Source: Clostridium fungisolvens
Lineage (GTDB): Bacteria > Bacillota > Clostridia > Clostridiales > Clostridiaceae
DNA length: 64,000 nt
Assembly: GCF_014193895.1 (NCBI RefSeq)
Contig: NZ_BLZR01000001.1
Span: forward strand, 434,001 to 498,000
Direction of reading: 5' to 3'
The notes below the pieces were generated by a model that was not told where the DNA came from, made no database searches, and worked only from the letters and a program-made list of their open reading frames with translations. This document shows, in pieces, positions 53,784 through 61,496 of this stretch; the first letter of the stretch is position 1, and every line of letters starts with the position of its first letter. Both the position numbers and the translations under genes were made by a program.

Positions 53784-54326
53784 ATGAAATTAAAGGACAG
53801 TGAAACCTTAAAGAATTTACTAAAAACCTTTGCAGGAGAGTCGAGAGCAAGGAATAAATATAATCTATATGCTGAAAAGGCAAGGCAAGAAGGATTTGTA
53901 TGGATAGGGCAAGTTTTTGATTTAACTGCATCAAATGAATATGCTCATGCAAGAGAAGCATGGGCAAAGTATTTAAGTATGGTGAAATCAACAGAAGAAA
54001 ATCTGTTAGATGCAATGGAAGGTGAAGGGGAAGAAACTAATAACATCTATAAGGAATTCGAAGAAATAGCTAGAAAAGAAGGGTTTGAAGCTATTGCAAA
54101 CTTCTATAAGGAACTTAGAGAAGTGGAAGAGAGTCATAGAGAAAGATTTAAAGATATATATGATAAGGTAAAGTGTGGAACTGTATTTAAATCTAGCACT
54201 GAATCAGTTTGGAGATGTATGAATTGCGGCTATATTTATGAAGGAAAACAAGTTCCTGAAGTATGTCCTTTATGTAAGTTTCCTAGAGCTTATTTTGAGC
54301 CAATTACAGATTGTAACGATAAATAG
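53784..54326 (+). CDS. Rubrerythrin (classical domain order)
   Basis: The start is the ATG of MKLKDSETLK, 8 bases after TTAGGAG. The 180-residue protein has the ferritin-like di-iron domain first (Glu ligands in AGESRARNKY, ASNEYAHAREA and REVEESHRERF) and a C-terminal rubredoxin-like domain (CMNCGYIY and CPLCKFP). It reduces peroxide in anaerobes. This is the opposite domain order to the protein at 26241, so the organism makes both. It is followed 12 bases later by a small acidic gene. Regulation was not evident. Confidence 0.93.
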   Translation: MKLKDSETLKNLLKTFAGESRARNKYNLYAEKARQEGFVWIGQVFDLTASNEYAHAREAWAKYLSMVKSTEENLLDAMEGEGEETNNIYKEFEEIARKEGFEAIANFYKELREVEESHRERFKDIYDKVKCGTVFKSSTESVWRCMNCGYIYEGKQVPEVCPLCKFPRAYFEPITDCNDK

Positions 54327-54338
54327 GAGGAAAATAGC

Positions 54339-54527
54339 ATGAAATTTTCTTATGCAGATGAATACTTTTTTCCAGTTGTAATGAAGAATATAGAGTTATT
54401 TGATTTTGTTGACAACGAAACAGAGGAGGAACTTTTAAGAAAGAAGAAAGATGAAGATTTATTTAATGAGCTTTTTAGGACAGTAGATGATGAATTTATA
54501 GATGAATTATTGCGAAGTAACATATAA
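54339..54527 (+). CDS. Small acidic protein in operon with rubrerythrin
   Basis: This 62-residue protein has an excellent TAGGAGGA site, starts 12 bases after the rubrerythrin stop and is followed by a terminator, so it is very likely a real gene. It is rich in Glu, Asp and Phe (YADEYFFPVVMKNIELFDF, DEDLFNELFRTVDDEFIDELL) and probably helical. I do not recognise the family. An accessory, partner or chaperone role for rubrerythrin is inferred only from position. Confidence 0.6.
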   Translation: MKFSYADEYFFPVVMKNIELFDFVDNETEEELLRKKKDEDLFNELFRTVDDEFIDELLRSNI

Positions 54528-54533
54528 AATGTA

Positions 54534-54565
54534 TTGGCTTGTTCTTTATTGAGCAAGCTAATGTG
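54534..54565 (+). terminator. Terminator after the rubrerythrin operon
   Basis: TTGGCTTGTTC pairs with GAGCAAGCTAA (two wobble pairs), and a T-rich run follows. Confidence 0.7.
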
Positions 54566-54662
54566 TTTTTGTAGAAGGCACTATAAAGTTGGCGTTTTTT
54601 GTAAGGAATTAAATAATAAATAATTTAATATATTGTTATGATAGCAATAATAGGGTGATTGA

Positions 54663-55244
54663 ATGGAAAGCTTTAAAGAGTTATTTGATTCATATTTTAT
54701 TGAGGTAAACAATTTAACTGATCTCTTAACAAAATACGTTAATTCATATAGATTGCTTATAGGTGGTGCAGGGGAACTCAATGGAATTGCACTTGCTAGA
54801 AAAAAAGAAGTAAGAGATGCTATAAAGAGAGCTAATCAGCTTGGTGATATTATAGATGTCTTACTTAATGTTATTCAAAGTGTTGAATGCTGCTATCTTG
54901 ATTACATACGAATTAAAGCAGATGTAATTGCAGTAAAAACTGCTCAAAAATCTATAATATTAACAGAGATAGATAATGATTTACTATTCCAAAATTCAAG
55001 TGGAGGTCCTGGAGGTCCTGGGGGTCCTGGAGGAAGGCAACCTATTCATCCGCCAAATACAAGAAAGAGACGCAAAAGCAAAAAGGATGATAAAGACGAT
55101 GATTGTGAAGATCATGATAAAGATAGAGATGATGAAAATGACAACTGTGAACCTTGTGATGATAGGGAGAGGGATCATGAAGACGGAAATTGTGAAGATC
55201 ACCACGAGAATGAAGATGATCATAAGGATTTTGAACATGATTAA
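54663..55244 (+). CDS. Gly-Gly-Pro and Asp/Glu/His/Cys-rich tailed protein
   Basis: This 193-residue protein has a helical N-terminal domain (1-110) with a CC pair at residues 76-77. Residues 114-124 are GGPGGPGGPGG, encoded by a 9-base direct repeat, then a short basic linker (RKRRKSKK) and a 55-residue tail of Asp, Glu, His, Lys and Arg with several Cys (NCEPCDDRERDHEDGNC). The tail could bind metal ions or calcium; similar low-complexity proteins occur in spore coats and exosporium, but no family is recognised. Start ATG after AGGGTGATTGA. A weak palindrome AGGACCTAAAAGGTCCT lies at the stop and may serve both convergent genes. Confidence 0.65.
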   Translation: MESFKELFDSYFIEVNNLTDLLTKYVNSYRLLIGGAGELNGIALARKKEVRDAIKRANQLGDIIDVLLNVIQSVECCYLDYIRIKADVIAVKTAQKSIILTEIDNDLLFQNSSGGPGGPGGPGGRQPIHPPNTRKRRKSKKDDKDDDCEDHDKDRDDENDNCEPCDDRERDHEDGNCEDHHENEDDHKDFEHD

Positions 55245-55279
55245 AGGACCTAAAAGGTCCTCTAATCTGTTGTTGTATA

Positions 55280-55801
55280 TTAAAGTTTTTTTAGTTTAAA
55301 ATTCGAAATCATTAGATAAGAGAAGATTAACATTAATATTACAGGTAAAACCATTGGTACAGTATATCTCGTTGTAATTAGAGAGAATATAGCCATTAAG
55401 CTGCCTGCTATTGTTATTGGAACTCCTCTAAACACACCATCAAATTCAGCTAAATTATATCTAGCTAGTCTGAAAGCTCCGCATATAGGGAATATAATCA
55501 AGGCGCAATATCCTAATAGGCCTCTTGGACCAAAGCTGTTGAAACCGAATTGCGAGTAAATTAATATAGAAGGAGCTACGCCGAAAGATACTAAGTCTGC
55601 TAAAGAATCTAGTTCTTTACCTAGCTCACTAGATACATTAAGAAAACGTGCGACTCTTCCATCATATCTATCAATAAGTGCAGCTATAATTACAAATATT
55701 GCTGCTAAAAAATAATCCGCATTTAGCGTTGCAAGTATTGAGAATACTCCAAAAGATAAATTTGCAAATGTAAAGAAATTGGGTATACTACTTTTTCTCA
55801 T
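55280..55801 (-). CDS. pssA: CDP-diacylglycerol-serine O-phosphatidyltransferase
   Basis: The 173-residue membrane enzyme makes phosphatidylserine, a precursor of phosphatidylethanolamine. It has the CDP-alcohol phosphotransferase motif DxxDGxxARxxxxxxxxGxxxDxxxD as DRYDGRVARFLN...GKELDSLAD and six hydrophobic helices. Length is normal for the Gram-positive short form. No psd gene is adjacent. RBS AGGAGTG. Monocistronic on the minus strand. Confidence 0.93.
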   Translation of the reverse strand: MRKSSIPNFFTFANLSFGVFSILATLNADYFLAAIFVIIAALIDRYDGRVARFLNVSSELGKELDSLADLVSFGVAPSILIYSQFGFNSFGPRGLLGYCALIIFPICGAFRLARYNLAEFDGVFRGVPITIAGSLMAIFSLITTRYTVPMVLPVILMLIFSYLMISNFKLKKL

Positions 55802-56741
55802 ATAATCACTCCTAGTAAAATAAATATAATTCCATCATCAATAAATAATTATAACTCATTTTTAATAAAAGTATAAGAGGTAAAATCTCATATATTCATC
55901 ATTAAATGTAGATATTTAATGATTTTCACTTGTTTTACTAATAAAATACCATTTGGACACTGTGTAAATCTATAATAATCTTGAAATTGGCTATAATATA
56001 TTATGATATAACAAAAGTTTAAATAATATTTACTTAGAAAACATAAATTATATGAATAAAGATGAAACACTTCAATCCGAAATCAATTTTCAAAACTCCT
56101 CTGGTTTCTAAGAGGAGAATTTGAAAATATAAGTTTAATTATGAAGTGGTTCATCTAAAGATGAAACACTTCAATCCGAAATCAATTTTCAAAACTCCTC
56201 TGGTTTCTAAGAGGAGAATTTGAAAATATAAGTTTAATTATGAAGTGGTTCATCTAAAGATGAAACACTTCAATCCGAAATCAATTTTCAAAACTCCTCT
56301 GGTTTCTAAGAGGAGAATTTGAAAATATAAGTTTAATTATGAAGTGGTTCATCTAAAGATGAAACACTTCAATCCGAAATCAATTTTCAAAACTCCTCTG
56401 GGTCCTGAGAGGAGAATTTGAAAATATAAGTTTAATTATGAAGTGGTTCGTCTATAAAGCAGTACATATGAAAATTAATTGTTTTTGTAAGCACCCAGTT
56501 AGAAATTAAGTTAAATTAGTTTAAGAATACATTAGGGTATAAAGATTGTTAATTAAATAGTTTGATATTTGACATTTGGAATATATAACTAATATATTAT
56601 AATTAAAATCGAAATTTCAGGCTGATGGGACAACCTCGACATAAGTTTATAATTCTGCTATAATGTTTAATGATTGATTTTAGAAAGAATATGATGTAAA
56701 AAATTCAATAATTTTACATAATGTTATTATGGAGGTATTCT
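55802..56741. other. Large divergent intergenic region
   Basis: Between pssA and the lipid kinase lie about 940 bases without a gene: AT-rich DNA, the four-unit 99-bp tandem array, and about 280 bases before the kinase that must hold its promoter. No riboswitch was recognised. Confidence 0.6.
56058..56456. repeat. Exact 99-bp palindromic tandem array, four units
   Basis: Units start at 56061, 56160, 56259 and 56358. The first three are essentially identical; the last differs at a few bases (GGTCCTGAG for GGTTTCTAAG, and CGTCTAT at its end). Each unit has complementary ends (GATGAAACACTTCA and TGAAGTGGTTCATC, one mismatch) and a central stem CTCCTCT/AGAGGAG flanked by TTTTCAAAA/TTTGAAAAT, so a whole unit can fold as one long hairpin. 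Confidence 0.9.
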
Positions 56742-57620
56742 ATGAGAAAGGTGAAATTTATATATAATCCATTTTCAGGTGAAAATGTTATTCTAGATGA
56801 ATTAGATAAAGTTATAAGTATACATCAAGAATATGGATATATAATTGTTCCCTACAGAATAAATAAAGAGTCAGACATATCAGAGGCTCTAAATGATATT
56901 AATGAAGAATATTACTATATTTTAGTAGCAGGTGGAGATGGAACTGTAGACTCATTAGTGAACGCTATGAAGTCTAAAAATATAGATTTGCCAATTGGAA
57001 TATTACCAGTAGGAACCGCAAATGATTTTGCAAAGTTTTTAGATATACCATCAGATGTAGGAGCTGCTTGTAAGAAAATATTAGATAGTTCTCCTAAACC
57101 TGTAGATATAGGAAAAATAAATGATAAGTATTTTATAAATGTAGCAAGTACAGGTCTATTTACAGATGTTTCCCAAAAAACTGATGAAAATTTAAAGAAT
57201 ATGATAGGTAAGCTTGCCTATTACTTAAAAGGGTTTGAGCAACTACCTAATTTTAGAAGACTTAAGGTTAAGATCTCGTCTAAAGAATTAGAGTATGATG
57301 GCCATATGTATCTGATGTTAGTATTTAATGGGCAAACAGCAGGAAATTTTAAATTAGCTACTCGAGCTGATGTTATGGATGGTTACTTAGATGTAATAGT
57401 TTTTAAAGCTGTTTCTATAAAGGATTTAATACCTTTATTTATAAGAGTTATAAGAGGGGAACATTTAGATGACCCTAAGGTTATATACTTTAAGACTAAG
57501 GAAGTTACTATAGAAACAGATGAGGATATCGTTACAGATATCGATGGTGAAAAAGGTCCAGGATTTCCGTTACGTTTGGAATGTGTAGAAGGTGGCATAA
57601 AGGTTTTAGGAATAAATTAA
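56742..57620 (+). CDS. Diacylglycerol/lipid kinase family protein (YegS/DgkB-like)
   Basis: The start is the ATG of MRKVKFIYNP, 7 bases after ATGGAGG; an in-frame ATG upstream has no site. The 292-residue protein has the DAGK catalytic motif VAGGDGTVDSLVNAM and LPVGTANDFAKFLDIP, and C-terminal DIDGEKGPGFPLRLE. It phosphorylates diacylglycerol or a similar lipid using ATP. It lies near pssA, but on the opposite strand, both dealing with phospholipid turnover. Confidence 0.92.
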   Translation: MRKVKFIYNPFSGENVILDELDKVISIHQEYGYIIVPYRINKESDISEALNDINEEYYYILVAGGDGTVDSLVNAMKSKNIDLPIGILPVGTANDFAKFLDIPSDVGAACKKILDSSPKPVDIGKINDKYFINVASTGLFTDVSQKTDENLKNMIGKLAYYLKGFEQLPNFRRLKVKISSKELEYDGHMYLMLVFNGQTAGNFKLATRADVMDGYLDVIVFKAVSIKDLIPLFIRVIRGEHLDDPKVIYFKTKEVTIETDEDIVTDIDGEKGPGFPLRLECVEGGIKVLGIN

Positions 57621-57754
57621 ATAATACATTAATAAATTATAAGTAAGAGTTTCTTTAAGCTTTGTAAGCAATATTAGTTTTTTTATTACTTAATAGTAGT
57701 GTGAGAATTATTTGAATGCTTAAGGCTGAGAACCAAAATATTAAGAGGTGTGAT

Positions 57755-58408
57755 ATGGTAGGGGTATATCTATACTTTGTAATATTATTACTTATAATTT
57801 TTTTATGCATATTTATATTAGACAAGCTATTAAGATGGGCGCCAATTAAAATTAAGACTGTATCAATTTTTATGATATTATTTGTGATGCTAAAGTATAT
57901 TACTTTGATTTTACTTGCATTACTGGAAGACCAAAAATATATATATTATATTAAGTACTTAGTTTTTCTGCAGTATGTTTATATTCCAGTTATTTTGTAT
58001 ATTATATATTATATTTGCAGAAGGAATGATAAAATTAAATTTTCTACTACTTACAGCATTATGGCTGCCTTTGTAATATTTTACGCTATACTTTTAGCTG
58101 TTTACGAGCCTAACATAAGTATATCGTTAAAATTTGGATATATAATTATGTTAAAATCAGAATATATATTTACACTAGCATTTATTGTAGTTCCAACAAT
58201 AATTCTAGTCCTATCTATTTTGGCATTAGACAGAAAGTTTGTAAATAAGCCTGGAATTAGGCTGACAATAATTGCCACTGCATTTATAATATTAGATAAC
58301 TTAATAAAACTTTTTGGAGTAAGCTTGTATCCCTATTGTGTTATAAGCGAGCTAGTGACTTTGCTAGTGTTTAATTATTGTATTGGGTTGTTTAAGAAGT
58401 TATATTGA
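57755..58408 (+). CDS. Multi-spanning membrane protein of unknown function
   Basis: The likely start is the ATG of MVGVYLYFV, following AAGAGGTGTG; an upstream in-frame ATG at 57716 lacks a site. The 217-residue protein has six or seven hydrophobic helices and no charged domain. The layout resembles the membrane sensor regions of clostridial histidine kinases such as the one at 8002, but without any signalling domain, so it may be a truncated or stand-alone sensor. The family was not recognised. It is 130 bases after the lipid kinase. Confidence 0.6.
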   Translation: MVGVYLYFVILLLIIFLCIFILDKLLRWAPIKIKTVSIFMILFVMLKYITLILLALLEDQKYIYYIKYLVFLQYVYIPVILYIIYYICRRNDKIKFSTTYSIMAAFVIFYAILLAVYEPNISISLKFGYIIMLKSEYIFTLAFIVVPTIILVLSILALDRKFVNKPGIRLTIIATAFIILDNLIKLFGVSLYPYCVISELVTLLVFNYCIGLFKKLY

Positions 58409-58498
58409 TATAGTTAATTCTAAAACAAGGGCTATGTTTAAAAGCATAGGATGTATGACAACTTAATTTAAGAAAAAAGCTTTAACAGCACCAAAATA

Positions 58499-58567
58499 AA
58501 AAAGAACCAATATTGATAAAAAACATATTTAAAGTATGATTTTTATCAATATAAAGGTTCTTTTTTA
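58499..58567. terminator. Long bidirectional terminator
   Basis: AAAAAAGAACC and GGTTCTTTTTT close an inner ATATTGATAAAAA/TTTTTATCAATAT stem. It separates the convergent membrane-protein and radical SAM genes. Confidence 0.9.
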
Positions 58568-58572
58568 GTGTT

Positions 58573-60594
58573 TTAATGTACTCTTTTGCTTCTTACGTTT
58601 GTAGAATTACTTCTAGTATTAGTGCTTTTGTCAGACTTGCTGCTGAAGCTTTTACCATCTTTACTATGGTTTTTTTCTGAGGTTTTGCTCTTATTGCTTA
58701 TACCAGATGTCTTGCTGATATTATTATTTTTTGTATTAGAAGAATCTTGTTTATTCGTTTTTTTACCACTACTCTTATAGTTTCTTTCTTTAGCTGGAGT
58801 CCAGTCTATTAGACAGTTTTTATCTTTACCTATTAGATCTTCTCTTCCAGCCTTAAGCAATGCTTTTTTAACTAAAGAATGGTTTTTTGGAACAGCGAAC
58901 TGTAACAATGCTCTCTGCATACTTTTTTCTTCTTGAGTCTTTGGTGTATAAACTGTTTCTCCAGTAAAAGGATTCACTCCAGTATAATATATTGTTGTTG
59001 ATATACTTCCTGGTGTTGGGTAAAAATCTTGTACCTGCTCTGGAGTATAACCCATTTCTTTTATATAAAGAGATAATTCTATAGCAGCTTTCAGGTCACT
59101 TCCAGGATGCGAACTCATAAGATAAGGAACTAAAAATTGTTTCTTACCGATCTTCTCATTTACCTGGTAGTATTTTTTTACAAATCTATCATAGACTTCT
59201 CTTGTAGGTTTCCCCATTTGAGCTAATACTTTATCGCTAACATGTTCAGGGGCAACTTTTAGCTGTCCGCTTATATGATGTTTGCAAAGTTCAGAGAAAA
59301 ATTCATTATTTTTATCGTGAATTAAATAGTCATATCTTATTCCAGAACGGATAAATACCTTCTTAATGCCTGGCAAAGTTCTAACTCGTCTAAGCACTCC
59401 TAAATATTCGCTATGATCGGTGATAAGATTGCTACAAGGTTTAGGAAACATGCATTGCTTATCTTTACAAGTTCCAAACTTTTCTTGTTTCTTACAAGAT
59501 TTATGTCTAAAGTTAGCAGTAGGGCCACCTATATCATGTATATATCCTTTAAAATCATCTAGGGTAGTGAGAAGTTTAGCTTCATCTACTATTGAATCCC
59601 CGCTTCTATTTTGTATTATTCTTCCTTGATGGAAGGTTAAAGCACAGAAAGAACATGAACCATAACAGCCTCGATGACTTGTAATTGAAAATTTAACTTC
59701 ATTTATGGCAGGGATACCACCTTTAGCTTCATATATAGGATGATAGGTTCTAGTGTATGGAAGATTATATGTTATATCCATCTCTTCTTCAGTTAAAGGA
59801 AGTTGAGGAGGATTTTGAACTAAATATCTATCTCCATGAGGTTGAATAACAGTCTTGCCTATTATTGGATCTTGTTCGTAAGATTCTAATTTGTAGCTTT
59901 CACCATATGCTTCCTTACTGCTAGCCGTTTCTTCAAAGGAAGGAACTAATACATAACCGTTAAGATTGGTTATATCTTTAGTTAGATAGCATGTTCCTCT
60001 TACATCGGTAATCTTTTTTACATCCATACCATAGGATAAAAGATTAGCGATTTGTACTATAGTCTTTTCTCCCATTCCATAGCTCAATAAGTCGGCCTTA
60101 GAGTCTAGTAGTATGCTTCTTCTTACTTTATTATCCCAGTAGTCATAGTGAGAGAATCTTCTAAGTGATGCTTCAATTCCTCCGATAACTATAGGAATAT
60201 CTTTAAAGGCTTCTCTTATTCTGTTGCAATATACTATAACGGCTCTATCCGGTCTATGATCTGCTTCACCACCTGGTGAGTAGAAGTCATCTCTTCTTTT
60301 TTTCTTTGCAGCAGTATAGTGGTTTACCATAGAATCAATATTTCCTGAGTTTACTAGGAAACCATATCTTGGTCTTCCTAATTTCTTAAAGTCCTCAGAA
60401 TCATGCCAATTTGGTTGAGGTATTATTCCAACTGTAAAGCCATTTGCTTCTAAGGTTCTTCCAATTATAGCGGTGCCAAAGGAAGGGTGGTCTACATAAG
60501 CGTCGCCTGTAACTATTATAAAATCTAGTTGCTCTATATTACGTCTTTTTAAATCTTCTCTACTAATAGGTAAAAATTCTTTTGATAAATTCAT
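58573..60594 (-). CDS. YgiQ-family radical SAM protein
   Basis: The start is the ATG of MNLSKEFLPISRED, 7 bases after AAGGAG; an upstream in-frame start has no site. The 673-residue protein has an N-terminal B12-binding-like domain (GDAYVDHPSFGTAIIGRTLEA), then the [4Fe-4S] radical SAM motif GCYGSCSFC, and further Cys in CKDKQCMFPKPC. Family UPF0313 is widespread and its substrate is unsettled. The last about 70 residues are a low-complexity Ser/Lys/Asn/Thr-rich tail (TSEKNHSKDGKSFSSKSDKS), not part of the fold and variable between strains. Confidence 0.92.
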   Translation of the reverse strand: MNLSKEFLPISREDLKRRNIEQLDFIIVTGDAYVDHPSFGTAIIGRTLEANGFTVGIIPQPNWHDSEDFKKLGRPRYGFLVNSGNIDSMVNHYTAAKKKRRDDFYSPGGEADHRPDRAVIVYCNRIREAFKDIPIVIGGIEASLRRFSHYDYWDNKVRRSILLDSKADLLSYGMGEKTIVQIANLLSYGMDVKKITDVRGTCYLTKDITNLNGYVLVPSFEETASSKEAYGESYKLESYEQDPIIGKTVIQPHGDRYLVQNPPQLPLTEEEMDITYNLPYTRTYHPIYEAKGGIPAINEVKFSITSHRGCYGSCSFCALTFHQGRIIQNRSGDSIVDEAKLLTTLDDFKGYIHDIGGPTANFRHKSCKKQEKFGTCKDKQCMFPKPCSNLITDHSEYLGVLRRVRTLPGIKKVFIRSGIRYDYLIHDKNNEFFSELCKHHISGQLKVAPEHVSDKVLAQMGKPTREVYDRFVKKYYQVNEKIGKKQFLVPYLMSSHPGSDLKAAIELSLYIKEMGYTPEQVQDFYPTPGSISTTIYYTGVNPFTGETVYTPKTQEEKSMQRALLQFAVPKNHSLVKKALLKAGREDLIGKDKNCLIDWTPAKERNYKSSGKKTNKQDSSNTKNNNISKTSGISNKSKTSEKNHSKDGKSFSSKSDKSTNTRSNSTNVRSKRVH

Positions 60595-60946
60595 TATAAG
60601 ACTCCTTAAAGTTATTAAATTAGTCATTTTTATGAAATATCTTTAAATTTAGGAGCTGTGATGTATTAACTCTAAATTTAAAAAGTAGTGCATAAAGTTA
60701 GACCAATTATAAAGAATTTGAAAAATATAAAATCATTTTTGGGTTATGTATATCAAATTAGTGTATTTTTATTTTTTAATGACATAAGTGATTTTTCATA
60801 TCACTAAGTTATATTATCATAATGACCAATAAAATAAAAGTGGAATAAGTCAAATGGAAGAATATAAAGTAAAACGGAGAATTCCTGCGAGATTTTGTAA
60901 AAATGGATGATAAACAAATTCATATTGTAAATTTGGAGATTTTAGG
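60595..60946. other. AT-rich intergenic region
   Basis: About 350 bases without a gene or clear hairpin. The last part leads into the promoter of the M-box transcript. Confidence 0.5.
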
Positions 60947-60974
60947 TTGCAATTTGGACCTAAAGTAATATAAT
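60947..60974 (+). promoter_or_regulatory. Promoter of the M-box transcript
   Basis: TTGCAA and TATAAT are separated by 16 bases, about 25 bases before the riboswitch. Confidence 0.6.
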
Positions 60975-60997
60975 ATATTATAGAAAGTGAATATTTC

Positions 60998-61200
60998 ATT
61001 GTTAGGTGAGGCTCCTACAAGAATGCACGCTACTGCCCGGAAACATCGAGAGATGCCAATGGGTCAACAGGTTTTATCGAAGCAAGGTATAACTTAACGT
61101 AGCTAGACCAAGAGAGGTCTTAAGTTTTGTAGTGCTAAAACTCAACGTAGTGATATTAAGATATTAAGTTGAATTTTAGAGGCCTTAACGGGCCTTTTTC
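60998..61200 (+). promoter_or_regulatory. M-box (ykoK) magnesium riboswitch with terminator
   Basis: The conserved blocks GTTAGGTGAGGCTCCTA, CACGCTACTGCCCGGAAA, ATGCCAATGGGTCAACAG and GTGCTAAAACTCAACG are present in order. The aptamer ends near 61152 and is followed by an AGGCC/GGCCT hairpin with T5 (61180-61199). Magnesium binding should favour the terminator, turning off the MgtE-like gene when Mg2+ is plentiful. Confidence 0.95.
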
Positions 61201-61358
61201 TATTTTTATGCAATAAGTTATGCTTTAGGGTTCTAATTTACTAAGGCATAAAGGATTAATCTGATGGATAGACACGCATAAGTAAGTTCATGGAAGTGTA
61301 CTGAAATTATAACGAATACTTAAAAATAAATAATTTATTATCAGGGTGGTGAAATTAA

Positions 61359-61442
61359 ATGGAGGGTGGCCCTCATAGTAGGTCGCAAAGAAAATTAAAT
61401 AGAGTAGTCTTCAATGAGTGGCTTCAGCGAAATTTATCATGA
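61359..61442 (+). CDS. Possible 27-residue leader peptide between M-box and mgtE-like gene
   Basis: An ATG after GGGTGGTG opens a 27-codon frame (MEGGPHSRSQRKLNR...NLS) ending in TGA. It starts 160 bases past the M-box terminator and ends 54 bases before the MgtE-like start. A GAGGGTGGCCCTC hairpin overlaps its first codons, and a CCCTTAT/ATTGAGGG stem covers part of the downstream ribosome binding site. Basic and Gly/Pro-containing short peptides can act as Mg2+-sensitive attenuators in other bacteria, but translation here is unproven. Confidence 0.35.
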   Translation: MEGGPHSRSQRKLNRVVFNEWLQRNLS

Positions 61443-61496
61443 ACCTTGTGTATATGCTCTAGCTAAGGCCCTTATTGAATATTGAGGGAGGTTAGA

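Noticed and set aside
54976..55299. 107-codon frame overlapping the acidic tail gene
   Set aside because: It is a shifted reading of the Asp/Glu repeat, rich in Met/Ile/Lys, with no ribosome binding site.
56058..56456. CRISPR-like array
   Set aside because: The units are 99 bp and identical throughout with no variable spacers, and no cas genes are near.
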